In this document: positions 1 to 11,153 of the stretch, in pieces | Numbering within the stretch: the stretch's first letter is position 1 | Layout: every line of letters begins with the position of its first letter | Translations under genes and position numbers: made by a program | Assembly (NCBI GenBank): GCA_025200525.1 | Contig: CM045763.1 | Span: 87,820,131 to 87,884,130, forward strand | From: Camellia lanceoleosa | Taxonomy: Eukaryota > Streptophyta > Magnoliopsida > Ericales > Theaceae | Direction of reading: 5' to 3' | DNA: 64,000 nt | Notes under the pieces: generated by a model | Seen by the model: the letters and a program-made list of their open reading frames with translations, nothing else | Databases searched by the model: none | Told to the model about the DNA's origin: nothing

Positions 1-2102
1 TATTTGTGATCATCTTTAATCACCTTTGAATCTCTCTTATTTCTTGGCTTTTCATTGCCTTGAGAGTTGTTTCAACCGATTGGTTGTTTAAAGCTTGAGA
101 TAGAGATCATTGTGCTTAATGGTTTAATCTTCTTGGAGGTTTATTACCAATGGCATGACATCTCTCTCATGCCCAAAACAACCCTTTGTTTGATACTTCT
201 CTCCATTAGTGGACTCAATCTTCATGATTGGACTTAATTGACTAATGAATAGAAAAGTAATTAAAATGGAGTAATCAAAACTGGGGCTAAAATGGAATAA
301 GATAATAATATGGTTTGGGGTTCAACCGGACGTTAGTTGAACCCATTGAATCTTAGACCATTTCATACTTACTAGTGACGATAATGGTTTGAGAGTCAAT
401 GCCAACCACTTCCCTTGATCAATCTCATGATAGGGAGAAGGTTTTGTTAGTCATTTGTTATCCCTCACTGAACTTTTATCCAATCGAGCCATAGATCATC
501 ATGCAACAACTTTGCATTGTTGATGATTTGTGAATCGATTCTACCCCTCTTTAGAGCAATTTCATGATAAGGAGAGGCATAGAGGATGAATATCCCCTAG
601 AAACACTCTGTTTCTGCTATGTTCATTTTCTGTTGCAGCAGGGCCATATTTACATTAGTGGCCGACCGTCCACCATTAGTAGCCGGTCGTCCACTACTTC
701 TAGCTGGCCGACCACTTTTGTGTCAGCAAGCAGTGTTGTTTTCTTGCAAGGCAGAGCAGAAGTAGAGGCAAAACAAGAGCTTTTTCTACAGGCAGAATAG
801 TCCTAGCAGCAAAACAGAAGTGTTTCTGGAAGGATGTTCATATTGGCATGCACGGTTCACTACCCTGCTCGAGTTTAATTAGTTGTTAATTTATTAATTC
901 AATTAGTTGATCCCACGTGTAATAATTAGTGAATTCCCATTTTTAACTAATTAGTTAGTGTAATTATTTAGTTAAATTCAATTTGTAATAATTAGCTAGT
1001 GTAGTTAATTTGTTTCATTTGATTTGTAATAGTTAGTTAATTAGCTTAGCTAGGCTATTTATTCAGATCCTCCTGTGCGAGGGTCAATATGTAATAATGT
1101 ATATGTCTTCCAACCCCACATTTTTTTCCCTTTTATTTATTTGCTTAAAATGGATAGTTTAGAGCATCATGTTTACTTAGCATTTCCCATGATTTGCATT
1201 TATTGTCTTGCATGCATTAGGCTTGACGCATCATTCTAACTCACATTGTTATTTATTACTTCGTTGAAAACGTGCTAATCACATGCTATCAAGTTGATTC
1301 ACATGCCATGTTAGTAGTCGAGCCTATTAATTGCATTTTGCATGTTTTGCATTAGTCATTTTGCATTATTAGGATCATGCATTTTTCCTAACTATTTTAT
1401 CTCTTTTTGGCTTGCCTTGGAGTACTAGGTGAGCATTTTATTGCTTCAGCATATCACATGTGTGTGATTGTTGCCATGTCAAGCATGATTACCATGAGGC
1501 TAAGTGCTTAAATGATATAACTCTTGAATGTTTGTAGATGAAGGCTAATTGCTTGAATTAGAATAATTTGAGTTATGTACATATGAGATCACTTTTCAAG
1601 TAGCACATATTCGAAACAATTTTCAAACAAACATGAAATCACAGTGTTCCAACTTTTGCAAATTAGTCTATACTTGTGTGCAACACATAGTAAGGTTAGC
1701 CTAATAAACGGAACAAGAGCATATAATATAAATAAGAATCACATCATGATTAGTAGAGACCAATCTTTAACTGGGCAAGTGGGGTGCTCAATTCATGACC
1801 TTCCCCTCTTGTACCTAAGTTCCCGAGCCGAGACACTTTAGTGATGACAGATAAGTGGCCTTTGGCACGAGTTTCGGGTTTCCTAAATTGCTCAAGAAAT
1901 ATTTAGGTGGCGACTCTGTATTTGGCAAAACAATCAATTTTTGGCATTTTAATTCAAAATCAATTTTCCAAAAGAATTGTCGGATTTGGACTCATTTGTG
2001 TTTATCTATTTCACATTGCACTTGTGAAATCAGATTCAGAACCACAGGAGTTCGAACTGTAGGGCTAATCATATCCGAAAGGAGCACGAAAAGCAAGCTA
2101 CA
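1..2102 (+). repeat. 5' LTR of element A (partial, start outside window)
   Basis: It ends in CTACA directly before the PBS at 2108. Its second half aligns with the LTR of element B: TTAATTAG-rich block (870-1050), 'gtcttccaacccc' motif (near 1107), 'gcatgcattaggcttgacgcatcat' region (near 1210), and the final 'ggcgactctgtat' block (near 1908). A cluster of GGCCGAC/GCCGGTC motifs lies at 655-715. Short ORFs inside are not genes. Confidence 0.75.
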
Positions 2103-2107
2103 GTTTC

Positions 2108-2125
2108 TGGCGACTCTGCTGGGGA
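2108..2125 (+). other. Primer-binding site of element A
   Basis: TGGCGACTCTGCTGGGGA starts six bases after the LTR end. This is the form expected for a site complementary to the 3' end of a plant arginine tRNA, the primer usual in Ogre/Tat elements. Element B has the same site with two changes at 6140. Confidence 0.75.
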
Positions 2126-2283
2126 ATTTAGAGAACTTGACTTGAACTTCATGATATGAAATTTTATCTACACTTATTTGTTCTTTGCATTTGCATTTGC
2201 ATTGGTGCGCTGAAGTCACTATGTTTGCCATCTGCTATTACTGGACGGTTTGGCGACGGCTTGCCCAAAAGCTTGCCAAAAGG
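2126..2283 (+). other. Leader (5' UTR) of element A, first part
   Basis: This aligns with the start of the leader of element B (from 6158): both share the 'cttgaactc..gatat' stretch, a TTTGCATT run and 'gtgttggccatctgctatt'-like sequence. It is cut by the insertion of element B; the rest resumes at 31375. Confidence 0.65.
2279..2283. repeat. Target-site duplication of element B, left copy (AAAGG)
   Basis: AAAGG directly precedes the TGTAGACACC start of B's 5' LTR and recurs directly after its 3' LTR at 31375-31379. A perfect 5-bp pair marks one clean insertion into A's leader. Confidence 0.85.
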
Positions 2284-5200
2284 TGTAGACACCCCATTTT
2301 TGACCGTCCTCAAGACTTGGACGTCACTGCTTGAACACTCGGTGATCATCCATGTTTGTGTTCGTCTTGAGTTCCCGAAGGTCTCGGCTACGCGCCTTGC
2401 CTCAGGATCTCTCGACTCGACTGTTTCGTGTCTGGTTTTGCACCAAACACTTGTGCTTTTCCTTGGAGGGGAAGGGAATGGCTTGTGGGCCATCCCCACA
2501 CTCCACCGGCCATGGCTTGAGGCCATCGGCTGTGTTTTGTTGCCACCGGCCAAATGTTTGGCCGGCCGGCTATCTTTTTTTGGTCAATTGCATGTTTGGC
2601 CGGCCGACTACTGTGCATCTGCTTTTGCAGATATTTTCATGCAACTGGCATGCACTTTCACTCCCTCCATACACGTGTATGGAGTGATTTCCTTATTGTT
2701 ATCTTCCTTTGGAAGCTTTACAAGACTAAATTGTCTATAAGAGGGACCCTCTTCTCTCTTGGTTAGGGTTAGACAACTTAGACAAGTTGGACAACATTTT
2801 CAAAGGGTTTTGAGTTTTAGGGTTAGGGCTTATATATCCTCTATCTCTATATCTCTCTCTCTCTCTCTCTCTTGTGTTTAGTGAGTGTTTTGCCTTAGTT
2901 TTGCACACAAACACCCACCATCACACCTTCTCTTGGAGCTGAGGCCCTTAAGGGTTATTTTTGAAGTTTTGGAGCTGGTTTGAGCCAAAGAAGCAGTTGG
3001 TATTCCATTCTTGAAGAGGGTCTACAAGGGTAAGACATTTGTCCCTTTTTACCCCATTTTTGCATTGTATTTTTTCCTACCTTGCAACTATTTTTGAGCT
3101 TTGTGTATAACATAGAAAAGTTCTGTTTTTTAGTGCTCTAAATAGTTGGTTAAGGTTGTTTTAAGCTTTGGGGTTGTTTGACCCCTCTTAAGTCTTGTTA
3201 GGCTCCATTTTGTGCCATTTTTGGTTGAGCTCCGGGACCATTGGGTTTGGGCCTCCTCACCACTGAAATCTTGAGGGATTTCAGAGGTGAGGATGGTGCC
3301 TTGAGGTCCTAAGAAGGAGAGGGCCACCCCCTCTCCTTGTTGTCCTTGAAAAGGGCTATTTTTGCCTCTTGAGGGAGCATCTAGTTTAAGTGTGTGTTGA
3401 CCATGCCTTGACTGATATTTATGCTTATTTTGCCATGAAATAGCATTGTGTTGAGTTGGTTTGGACACACCTTGCATGCCTTGCATACATGTCTTGTAAT
3501 GCCATTATTTAGCCTTAACATGCATCTAGGCTTTGACCCTTGTTCAAGCATGTTTTAGGCCCAGCTTTGTGAAGGCTTTGTACTTGTTTTTCCATGCTTA
3601 AGGTCTTCCCTTGGTTGTTTTGGTCAACCATGGCATGCATTGCATAGCCCCTTTGCATTTTGACTTGTAAGCCTTAAATGTATAGACCTCTAACATGCAT
3701 CACTTGCATTGTTTCAGTGGTTTGGAATCACTTACCATGTTATTTTAGTCCTTATAACATGCCCATATGCTTGCATTTGATGCTCCTTCAATGTGTTAAA
3801 AGGTTGTTGCCTTATGCTCCATGGATGTGCTCCTTTGTATGCTTACATGTTTAAGCCACTTACATACCATCTAGGTGTACCCTTAGCCTTGTTTAGGTCT
3901 GCATTGGACTTGTTTTAAGTCCCCTCAGCCTTGTGAGGTTTGGTTGACTTAGCCTTGGTTTAAGCCTCCTTGGCTTGCCTTGAATCTTGGACCATAATTG
4001 CATGCTATGCTTGTCTTGTTTGCTTGATTTGGCATCATCTTTAACATGATTTTCAGAGCTTTCTATGCATGCTAATTGTCCATGTTTAGTCTCTTTTAAG
4101 TGTGCTTAAAAGTCGCTTGTTTTATGCTTAAGTGTTGGCCCATTTGCATGCAGGTTTGTGTGCACATTAGCCTTCATTTCCTTGGCATTTGGTCACTGTT
4201 TTAGGCTTGTTTAAGGGCTGCCTAATTTAGTTTAAGTCCACCCCTTGGCATGTTGTTGCATGCTTAGCTTATGACATGTTGTTGCATGTTGAAATGGTGT
4301 TGCATTTGGTATGCATTCTCCTCCTTGTTTTAGTTGCTTAACATGCCATATGTTTTGCATGTTTGTGTGTTGGCATTGTACCTTGTATGCTCACTTAACT
4401 TGCATGCTTATTGTATGCCTTGTATGCTTCTTTGCATTGTCCATGTTGCATACTTAGTCTCATGCCCAGGTTGCATATCATTGCATGCATCTTTCACCTC
4501 TTGATCAAGTCATGATAGAGGTTGAAGGCCCCTTGGTGTGTTTATTTGGTTTGCATTTTATTTGAAATTAAAAATTGCATACTCGATTCTTTGGGCCATC
4601 ATGCATGAAAATGCGCGATTGGTGGCCTGAGAATCGAGGCCCATCTTCCTTTGAGTCATAAATATGATAAGGAGTGTGGTTGGTGCATACATTTCTTGAA
4701 ATACACTGCCATGCCGAGTATTGTCCTCTCTTCATCAAATCGGTTCCAGAGGAGATTTGGCCGGCCATCTTCGATCTTAATCGCCATCCATTGTTGGCTG
4801 ATGGATTATTTTGTGGCCGGTGACCATTATACATGGCTGGTGACCAATCCCTTCAGCTGGTGGTGTTCTACAGCACTTAGAAAAGCAACCCTAGGACTTG
4901 TGCAGTCTTCAGAGGAGGATAATGACCAAGCGAGGCATCTTGTGCATGGCGTTGACTTTCCGAAGCGAATCTTGATGCATTGGACCCTCTTCCCGAGGCT
5001 GTTGTTTACTGCTTAATTAGATTAGTTAATTTGCTTAGCTAATTTAATTGATTTGTAATATTTAATTAGCTTGTAGGTTAATTAAATGGTATTATTCTTT
5101 CGGCCTCTCCGAGTGAGGGAAAATTTGTAATAAGTGTGGGTGCGTGTATACATGTCTTCCAACCCCTACTTCTTTCTTCCTTTTACTTACCTGCTTTGGT

Positions 5201-6134
5201 GGTTAGCATTAGGGCATATTTACTTTAGCATACTTTATGCTATGCATGCGTGCATCCATTCATCAGTATTGCATGTATCGGGCTTGACGCATCATGCTAA
5301 CCGCATAAGTATTTCAAATCTAACTTGAATACATGCTATCTGTGCATTTTCACATGTCATTCTTAGATTAGCCGAGTCTATTCTAGCGACATTCTGTATG
5401 CATTGCATTAGCCATTTTAGCATGAACTAGGGTCATGCATGTTTGCTAACTAGTTTACTGTTTCGGCACGGAGTACACTGTTAGTATTTTATGTTTTAGC
5501 ATCTCGCATAAGTGTGAATGTTAACATAATAGCATGCTTATCATGTGGCTAGATGCTTATGTGATATAACTGCCTGAATGCCTGTGGGTGAAGGTTGGAT
5601 TGTTTGAGTTGGAACAACTCACTAAAATCCGTGTTTTAGCCTACTTGCGAGTAGCAAATTCCAAAACGTTTTCCAAACAAACGGATATGCAATGTTTTGT
5701 TCCAAATTAGGCGATCTAGTCTATACTTGTTTGCTGTGCGCACAACATAGTAATTCTAGGCTAATAACCGGAACAAGAACACATAATGTTTTCAAAATTA
5801 GATATCATGGTTAGTAGAGGCCGATCTTCGGATCGGGCGAGAGGGGGTGCTCATAGCTGACCTTCCCCAATCGCATCCAAGTTCCCGAGCCGAGGCAACT
5901 TTGGTGATGACGGACACGTGGCCTTTGGCACCGAGTCAGGGTTTCCTAAATTCCCCCATAAAAAATATTTAGGTGGCGACTCTGTATCTGGCGAAGCAGT
6001 CCATGTTTGGCACTTCTTTCAAAATCTGTTTTCTCAAAATGATTTGCCGGATTTGGACTCTTCGGTTCAAGATTAAGAACCATGACAAGACGAGTCCGAA
6101 CTGTAGCATTGAGGTCTCTTGCGGACCGGTTACA
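2284..6134 (+). repeat. 5' LTR of element B
   Basis: It runs from TGTAGACACC to GGTTACA (TG...CA) and matches the 3' LTR at 27500-31374 along its whole length. It contains two GGCCGGCC-rich clusters (2500-2610 and 4755-4840), a TATA-like site with a CT repeat (2830-2872), a long 'ttgcatgc'-rich tract (3480-4560) and a 3' part homologous to element A's LTR. Open frames within it are not genes; none recurs as a protein family. Confidence 0.88.
2830..2872 (+). promoter_or_regulatory. Probable LTR promoter: TATA-like site followed by a CT repeat
   Basis: TTATATAT at 2830-2837 is followed by a (CT)n run at 2852-2872. The same arrangement is kept in the 3' LTR (TTATATAT at 28066-28073), with a shorter CT run. 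A TATA box upstream of a pyrimidine tract is a common plant promoter layout. The transcription start is not known, so this is a placement by pattern only. Confidence 0.4.
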
Positions 6135-6139
6135 GTTTC

Positions 6140-6157
6140 TGGTGACTCTGCTAGGAG
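6140..6157 (+). other. Primer-binding site of element B
   Basis: TGGTGACTCTGCTAGGAG lies five bases after the LTR end (6134). It equals the arginine-tRNA-type site of element A with a few changes. Confidence 0.75.
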
Positions 6158-6878
6158 TTAGAGAGCTTGACTCGAACTCGTGATATCCTGTTTTGATTTC
6201 GCTTATGTGTCTCTTTGCATTGCATGTGCATTGGTGCACCTAGGACACTGTGTTGGCCATCTGCTATTCCTAAGCAGTTTGCCGGAGGCTCGCTTCGCGG
6301 AGCGTGCCATAAGGCTAACCCGTTGCGGGCTCTGCCAGTATGGGAACGCAAACCCCGATTTTACCGGGGCACCCTTCTGACTATTCAACCTAGTATATAT
6401 TCGGAATCCGTAGTGACCATTCCAAGCTAGGACAGGTTGCTTACCCGATGTTAGGTTGTTTGAAACCGCTGCGTGCATAGCGAAACCCTAGCTCTTGACA
6501 AAATAGGACAGGGAGACCCTACCCCAACATAGGGGTGTTTTGGCTCTTTTACTTGCTGTGTGCTTTTAGAGTGTATCTCTACAGGAACGCGCATATCAGT
6601 TTGCAAGTGTGAGTATCAGGCCTGAGGGCACCAGTGTCAGTGTTTGTGAGAATCAGTTATATCTGTGGATATCCGATTCAATGTTTTGAGGCAGTGATTA
6701 CGGAACGATGATCGATAGTAGAAATCGATTGTTCGGCTACACATGTTTGATCCGAAATTTGAAATGTTGCTTGTTTTCCCTTTCTGTTCAGAGAGTTGAT
6801 ACAAAATAGTCAGTGTTCCCCCTTGCCGAGGCAAGACAGATATCTGACCCGTCAGTCACCGTTTAGTACAGCAGATCT
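6158..6878 (+). other. Leader (5' UTR) of element B
   Basis: Untranslated leader that aligns with A's leader (2126-2283 plus 31375-32170). Shared blocks include 'gggctctgccat', 'gtttgaaaccgct', 'gcgaaaccctag' and 'cataggggtgtttt'. No gene is seen in it. Confidence 0.65.
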
Positions 6879-7874
6879 ATGATGACGCAAAATTCGGAAG
6901 AGATCGTGGTTATGATAGCCGCATTAGATCAAGGAATCACTCTGCAAAGTGAGACCAATGTCGATGTACTGCATCCATCCAGGTCGCCTGTTGCGACCCC
7001 CCAGTTGTATCAGGCTTGTAAGCCCACCACATTCGAGTTGATGGGGATGATTGGTGACCTCCAGAGGTCCGTGGCGGATCTCGCCTATGGGATGTCAGCT
7101 TCGCCACCAGCTGCACCATATGCTGGAAGTTTTGTACCACATGAGCCCCCGCTATTGGGACGAATTGTGATTGAACTTAGCCAACTCGAGGTAGCCTCCA
7201 GCTATGGCAATGATGTTTCAACATCAACCCAAACCCTCGATCAGGCTGAGGCCAGAGGTAAGGACAAAATGAAGGTAGATGCCGATCCCATTGAACAACT
7301 GCTGTGGGCAGTCGAGGCTTTGAAAGCCGGGGGGATGAACAAACAGCAAGTATCCTCAGTCCTGACCAAAACTGTGGAGGATGCTTTCCCCACTCCACCT
7401 GAGGGTAGTTCAAGTCAATCAGAAAACCGGGATAGGCCCCGTTATGCCAGAACAGTTCCTCCCATTCCCAACCCTGCACTCGGGAAAGATTAGAAAGTCA
7501 AGGCAGTGCCTGCCGACCCTTTCGCTAGTGCGTCTAGCAAGAATACTCAGACTTCAAAGTACCTGCCCCGAGGGCGCAGGGTCTTTCATGCTCTTTATAT
7601 GCCGTTTTCGAAGGCACTTCAGATCCTGGCCGAAAGGGGACACCTTAAACCCCTGGAGCCTCGGTCTCTCCCGAAGAATCTCCCTCTTACGCATGATGCT
7701 ACTCAGTACTGCGCGTACCACCAGCAAACAGGACATGCTACCAATAATTGTTTTCGCATCCGTCATGAGGTGCAAGATTTGATCGACAACGAGGTTATCC
7801 TCCCGCCCACCTCAGCCAAGTCCGTTACTACCCAGCTATTGGATTTTGAGGATACGGATACTACGAGTATGTAA
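6879..7874 (+). pseudogene. gag: gag of element B, capsid core missing, one in-frame stop
   Basis: One reading frame of 331 codons from ATG 6879, broken only by TAG at 7491-7493. The end is a Tat-type gag tail: a stretch ending ALQILAERGHLKPLEP, then a zinc knuckle CAYHQQTGHATNNC near residue 278, followed by RHEVQDLIDN. Element A's gag has the same tail (33240-33490). Between N-terminus and tail, B has only a short acidic linker (KMKVDADPIEQLL region), where A has the long capsid region (LPDQFKMPHIDRF to EDAMKEGLI). Gag packages the RNA; without a capsid core this one could not build particles alone. The start was chosen as the first ATG of the frame; a second ATG follows immediately. Confidence 0.7.
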
Positions 7875-8960
7875 TTAGGGAGTGAACCACCTGCGGGCGA
7901 CGCTTGGTGTATTTTTGGATATGGCGTTTGGCATTTGAGCATCTGCATTTGTTAGTTTTGTAAATTCTAGCTTGGGTGTCGAGTCAGTCTTTTGTTTTGT
8001 TTTGAGTCTGTCTCATTGTCTTGAGTCAGTCCTTTTTGCTTAAGGGTCTGTCTTGTTATAACGAGTCAGTCCCCTTGTATAGAATGTCAGGTGATTCCGA
8101 GGTTGTTGCCTTAAATACCGTTTTATTTTGTAATTATCCTTTTGTTTTCTTTTTGAGTCTGTCTCTGCTGTGGAGCCAGTTGCAACTAGGAAATCTAAAT
8201 GAAACAGCTGCGGCTATCATGTTTCCGTGCTTATTGCTATTTTGAGCTAGTTGTGCCAGATGATTTGGATCGAACGGCTGTGCATTCCGCCTGTTCTCTT
8301 GTGCCCTGAAAATCATTGTATTGACCTAAGTTTTTTTTTTTTCAAAAACCTTTTTGAACACTGTGGTGATGAAAACGAAGATGAAGGAATTCCTCGGGGT
8401 TTGCAAAATTTTGACCAATTTGAGAGAAAAAGAGGCATGCTAAGCTTTTAATGAATGAAATCATGCTTGTTAGCATGAGTACTGAGAAGGACCTTGGCTT
8501 GACCTAGACTGGTTCCACACTATCTTCAGTGCGAGTGATTGGTCGCTTTCGTAAAAACTTTCAAAAACAAAATATTTTGTGCGGTCCTGTGAAGACCTTT
8601 GTGGAATCGCTCTTGAGATTGTGCAGCCTAGGTCGTTCTCAGCCTCAAGATTCAATTCATCTATTTTCGAACCTTGAACCTATTCAGAACGTCCAACGGT
8701 CAACCATCATGTGAGGCTTGCGTGGCCAGGCTTGAAGCAGCCCTCGAACAAGAGGCACCAAAGTCAGATCAAGAGGTCAGATGTCGTCAACGGAAGCTTG
8801 CAAAGCTAGAACAGAAGCGCCCCTCAAACTAGAGGCAGAAAAATGTCAAATGTCTCGAAGAGCCAAATACAACAGCTATTCTCCTCGATACAGAGAGGCT
8901 TCAATCTCAAAACCATTTGGCATGGACTTGTTACACTTTTACCCTTCGAGAGGCTCCATT
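7875..8960 (+). pseudogene. Degraded remnant between gag and the lost pol of element B
   Basis: No usable frame. Around 8380-8640 the bases track element A's pre-RT stretch (36190-36440): 'gcatgctaagc', 'atgagtactgagaaggacc', 'tcctgtgaagac' and 'gagattgt' are in the same order. RT, RNase H and integrase should follow but are missing. 7980-8170 holds repeated 'gagtcagtc/gagtctgtc' phrases without known function. 8720-8940 has a short run of 'ctcgaacaagaggca'-like repeats. Confidence 0.5.
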
Positions 8961-9230
8961 TGAAAACCCTAAGGCGACCAGCAAAAGTTAGAGCAAGAAA
9001 AAAATATATACAAATAAAAAAAAAAGAAAAACGAAAAAGAAAAAGAACAAAAATCAATGCAAAAAGAAAAGAAAATATACAAAAAAGAATATCAAAGAAA
9101 AGAGAAAAGAAAAAAAAGAAGAAAAAAGAAGCTCGTAAGGTCGAAAACCCGCATCGGGTGCCTTGGCAAAAGTTAGAGCCTAAAAAAAAAAGAAGTGAAG
9201 GTTAAAATACCCGAGTGTACCTTAACCGGA
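8961..9230 (+). other. A-rich tract and post-integrase sequence of element B
   Basis: A lysine-codon-like A-rich tract (8995-9195) and then 'gaactacgtaagg' and 'ttgggatacgtaggcaac' (from 9229). The same succession follows the integrase of A (39480-39680), so this is the post-pol 3' part with pol deleted in front of it. Confidence 0.55.
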
Positions 9231-9254
9231 ACTACGTAAGGCTTGATTCCCATG

Positions 9255-9500
9255 TTTGGGATACGTAGGCAACTTCATCCTGAAGTCCACCCCCCAACGC
9301 TTTCATAGCGTCTTAGTCCATTGTAATGGTTTTGATCATCCTTGCCCTCTCTGAATCCGATAGTTCGGTTGTGACAACTGGAACTACATAGGCAACTTCA
9401 TCCTGAAGTCCAGCCCCCAACACTTTCAAAGTGACTGTGTCCATATATTGGTCCTGACCATCATCGTCTTCTCCGTGTCTGAGAGTTCGTTTGCAATCAT
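9255..9500 (+). repeat. Direct repeat pair of about 125 bp in the 3' region of element B
   Basis: 'acgtaggcaacttcatcctg' at about 9261 recurs with one change at about 9386, each time followed by 'aagtccacc/agccccc', a serine-type TTTCA run and a 'tgatcatcc/tgaccatca' phrase. Two diverged copies lie head to tail. Confidence 0.6.
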
Positions 9501-9540
9501 CACCAATGAGGACTGGTTTTCAATGCGCTGTGGCATCATC

Positions 9541-9652
9541 CAAACAAGGGGCAACTTTCCGTTGCCATGAGTTGCTACGAGTCACCGTTCAAACCAGGGG
9601 CAACTTTCCGTTGCCATGCAACCCTTTTAAACAAGGGGCAATTTTCCATTGC
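9541..9652 (+). repeat. Three PPT-like hairpin repeats
   Basis: AAACAAGGGGCAACTTTCC followed by GTTGCC occurs at 9541-9566, 9590-9615 and, with changes, 9629-9652. Each copy can pair GGCAAC with GTTGCC around a TTTCC loop. The purine run with GGGGCAACT resembles B's own polypurine tract before 27500 (AAAGAGGGGCAAC, then T). Confidence 0.6.
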
Positions 9653-9660
9653 CTCCGATC

Positions 9661-10225
9661 CGAGGTTGCGCATCTTGAGGGTAGGTTCCACGCTCGTTTA
9701 GCATTGGCCATTTGCAAAAATAGTTTTTGAAATTTTTTAGTGAGATTGACTATTTTCTCGAAAACTATTTCATTTTCCATAACAAGACCATTTCTGGGAC
9801 CCAAAAGGGAAAATTTTCAGTGCTTATAGCCTGACTTGCATGATTTTCAAATCAAAAATCGAATAAGTATGTTAATCTGACTTTCATTTTGGTTAAAACT
9901 TTTTTTAGTAGAAAACCAAAAAAATAGTCAAAGTGATGAACTAGGGGCACAGTCGAGTCAGGTGTTCTGTTTTTCCCCGTCGTCAACATACTTGCCAGAA
10001 AGGTACCCTATTCGTCGGAAGAAGGCACAATCGAAGCTGTCTGTAAGGGGCTGAAAGCCTTCAACAACCTCCGAGCAAAGAGGTATTGAACTGAGTGTGA
10101 AGTACAAATTGGGACAGATCAAGATACACCATTCCCTTACCTGGAACATCGACTAGACGTCATCGGAAGAAATAGCCGCGAGCTAATAGTATTGGGCGTG
10201 AACCCGCAACTTCTTATTCATCTAT
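9661..10225 (+). other. 3' untranslated region of element B
   Basis: No gene. It contains 'ctgggacccaaaagggaaaa' (9797) and 'gggcacagtcgagtcaggtgt' (9946), which align with A's 3' region near 39975 and 40118. The 9960-10150 part may be a decayed piece of the antisense ORF described next, but that is too weak to claim. Confidence 0.4.
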
Positions 10226-10410
10226 CAATCATCCTGGGGAAGGACAAAAAAAATGAGAGAATAAAGAATAGAGAGATGTAAGTTGACAGAAAAGTAAGAA
10301 AAGGGTTTTGAGAGAAAAACCGAGCCTGAGGGCCGAGTGATGTGAGAATCACAAATCAGAAAGGGTGGGAAACATATCCGGAGGAACTGGCTCCTCGAGA
10401 TTTGAGGTCT
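10226..10410 (-). pseudogene. Remnant of the downstream end of a DUF7745-type antisense ORF in element B
   Basis: 10226-10400 aligns base by base with 43010-43190 of element A: 'gagagaataaagaatagaga', 'gaaaagtaagaaaaggg', 'tttgagagaaaaa', 'gtgatgt.agaatcaca', 'ggtgggaaaca'. In A this is the C-terminal end and downstream flank of the antisense ORF. In B the frame on the minus strand survives only as about 20 codons (ETSNLEEP...). So B once carried the same extra gene, or its 3' end. Confidence 0.5.
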
Positions 10411-11153
10411 CTCGTTTTGCAAATATGTCCGTGTGTCGTGTCTTTTGTCTTGTTTAGCCCAACTTTCGTTTTGGGTCTTTTCCAAGCGTGTTTCGTTGTG
10501 TTTAGGTCGTGTACCTTTTGTTTGAGCCTTTCCCACTGTGCTCAGTTGTAGGCTCGATACCTCGGTTGAAAAACCCTTTTTCAATTTCAAAAATCATTTA
10601 TGTTCAGAGTGCTATGCCATTCTCTACATTTAGGCAAACCAAAAGAAGAAAGGGAAAATTTGGGTATCTGAGTGTGTTTCAGTTTCAGGCTATTCCGCCT
10701 TTGTGTTCCGTCTTGTCAGATTGGACTATTGTTCAGGGTTGTCGTGTGCAGAATGAATCGAATGCTGTGTTACGGGCTGTATGCAGATTATTCCCCAACA
10801 GAGTATGAGCCGAGTGTTCAGACTAAGCAGTGGGTTGTGTGAGTTGCTTTGCCATTAACTGGTTCATTATCTGGTTATTACAATGCAAGTGCTTAATATT
10901 CAGACGTGCAGACCAATCCCATTGTTATGTGGTGTAGCATGATGCAATGTAGTGCAAAGTATGAAATGTAAAGATGTAAACACTTTTTCAGATGAAAAAA
11001 GAAAGTTTGTTTCATTTCATCATCTGTTTCAAGTACATAAGTTTTGGAAACAAAACCTGCCTGCGGCAGTACAAAGTATCCTAGTTACCAACAAAAAGGA
11101 AAAAGAGTACAAGAAAGCAGAAAAGCAAAAATCTGTGTCAAGTGGCCTCAGGT
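10411..11153. other. Unassigned internal stretch of element B
   Basis: No convincing coding region. It lies between the DUF7745-type remnant and the downstream end of the antisense PMD gene, so it probably holds that gene's 3' flank. It has several 'gtgtt/tgtgt' phrases but no repeat worth naming. Confidence 0.3.

Noticed and set aside
2156..2740. 194-codon frame in B's 5' LTR start, with a similar one at 27327-27938
   Set aside because: They run across the element border into the LTR in both cases and share only the LTR part; no start context or family motif.
8843..9205. 120-codon frame with a lysine-rich end resembling a nuclear protein
   Set aside because: The lysines come from an A-rich tract that also follows pol in element A; no domain.
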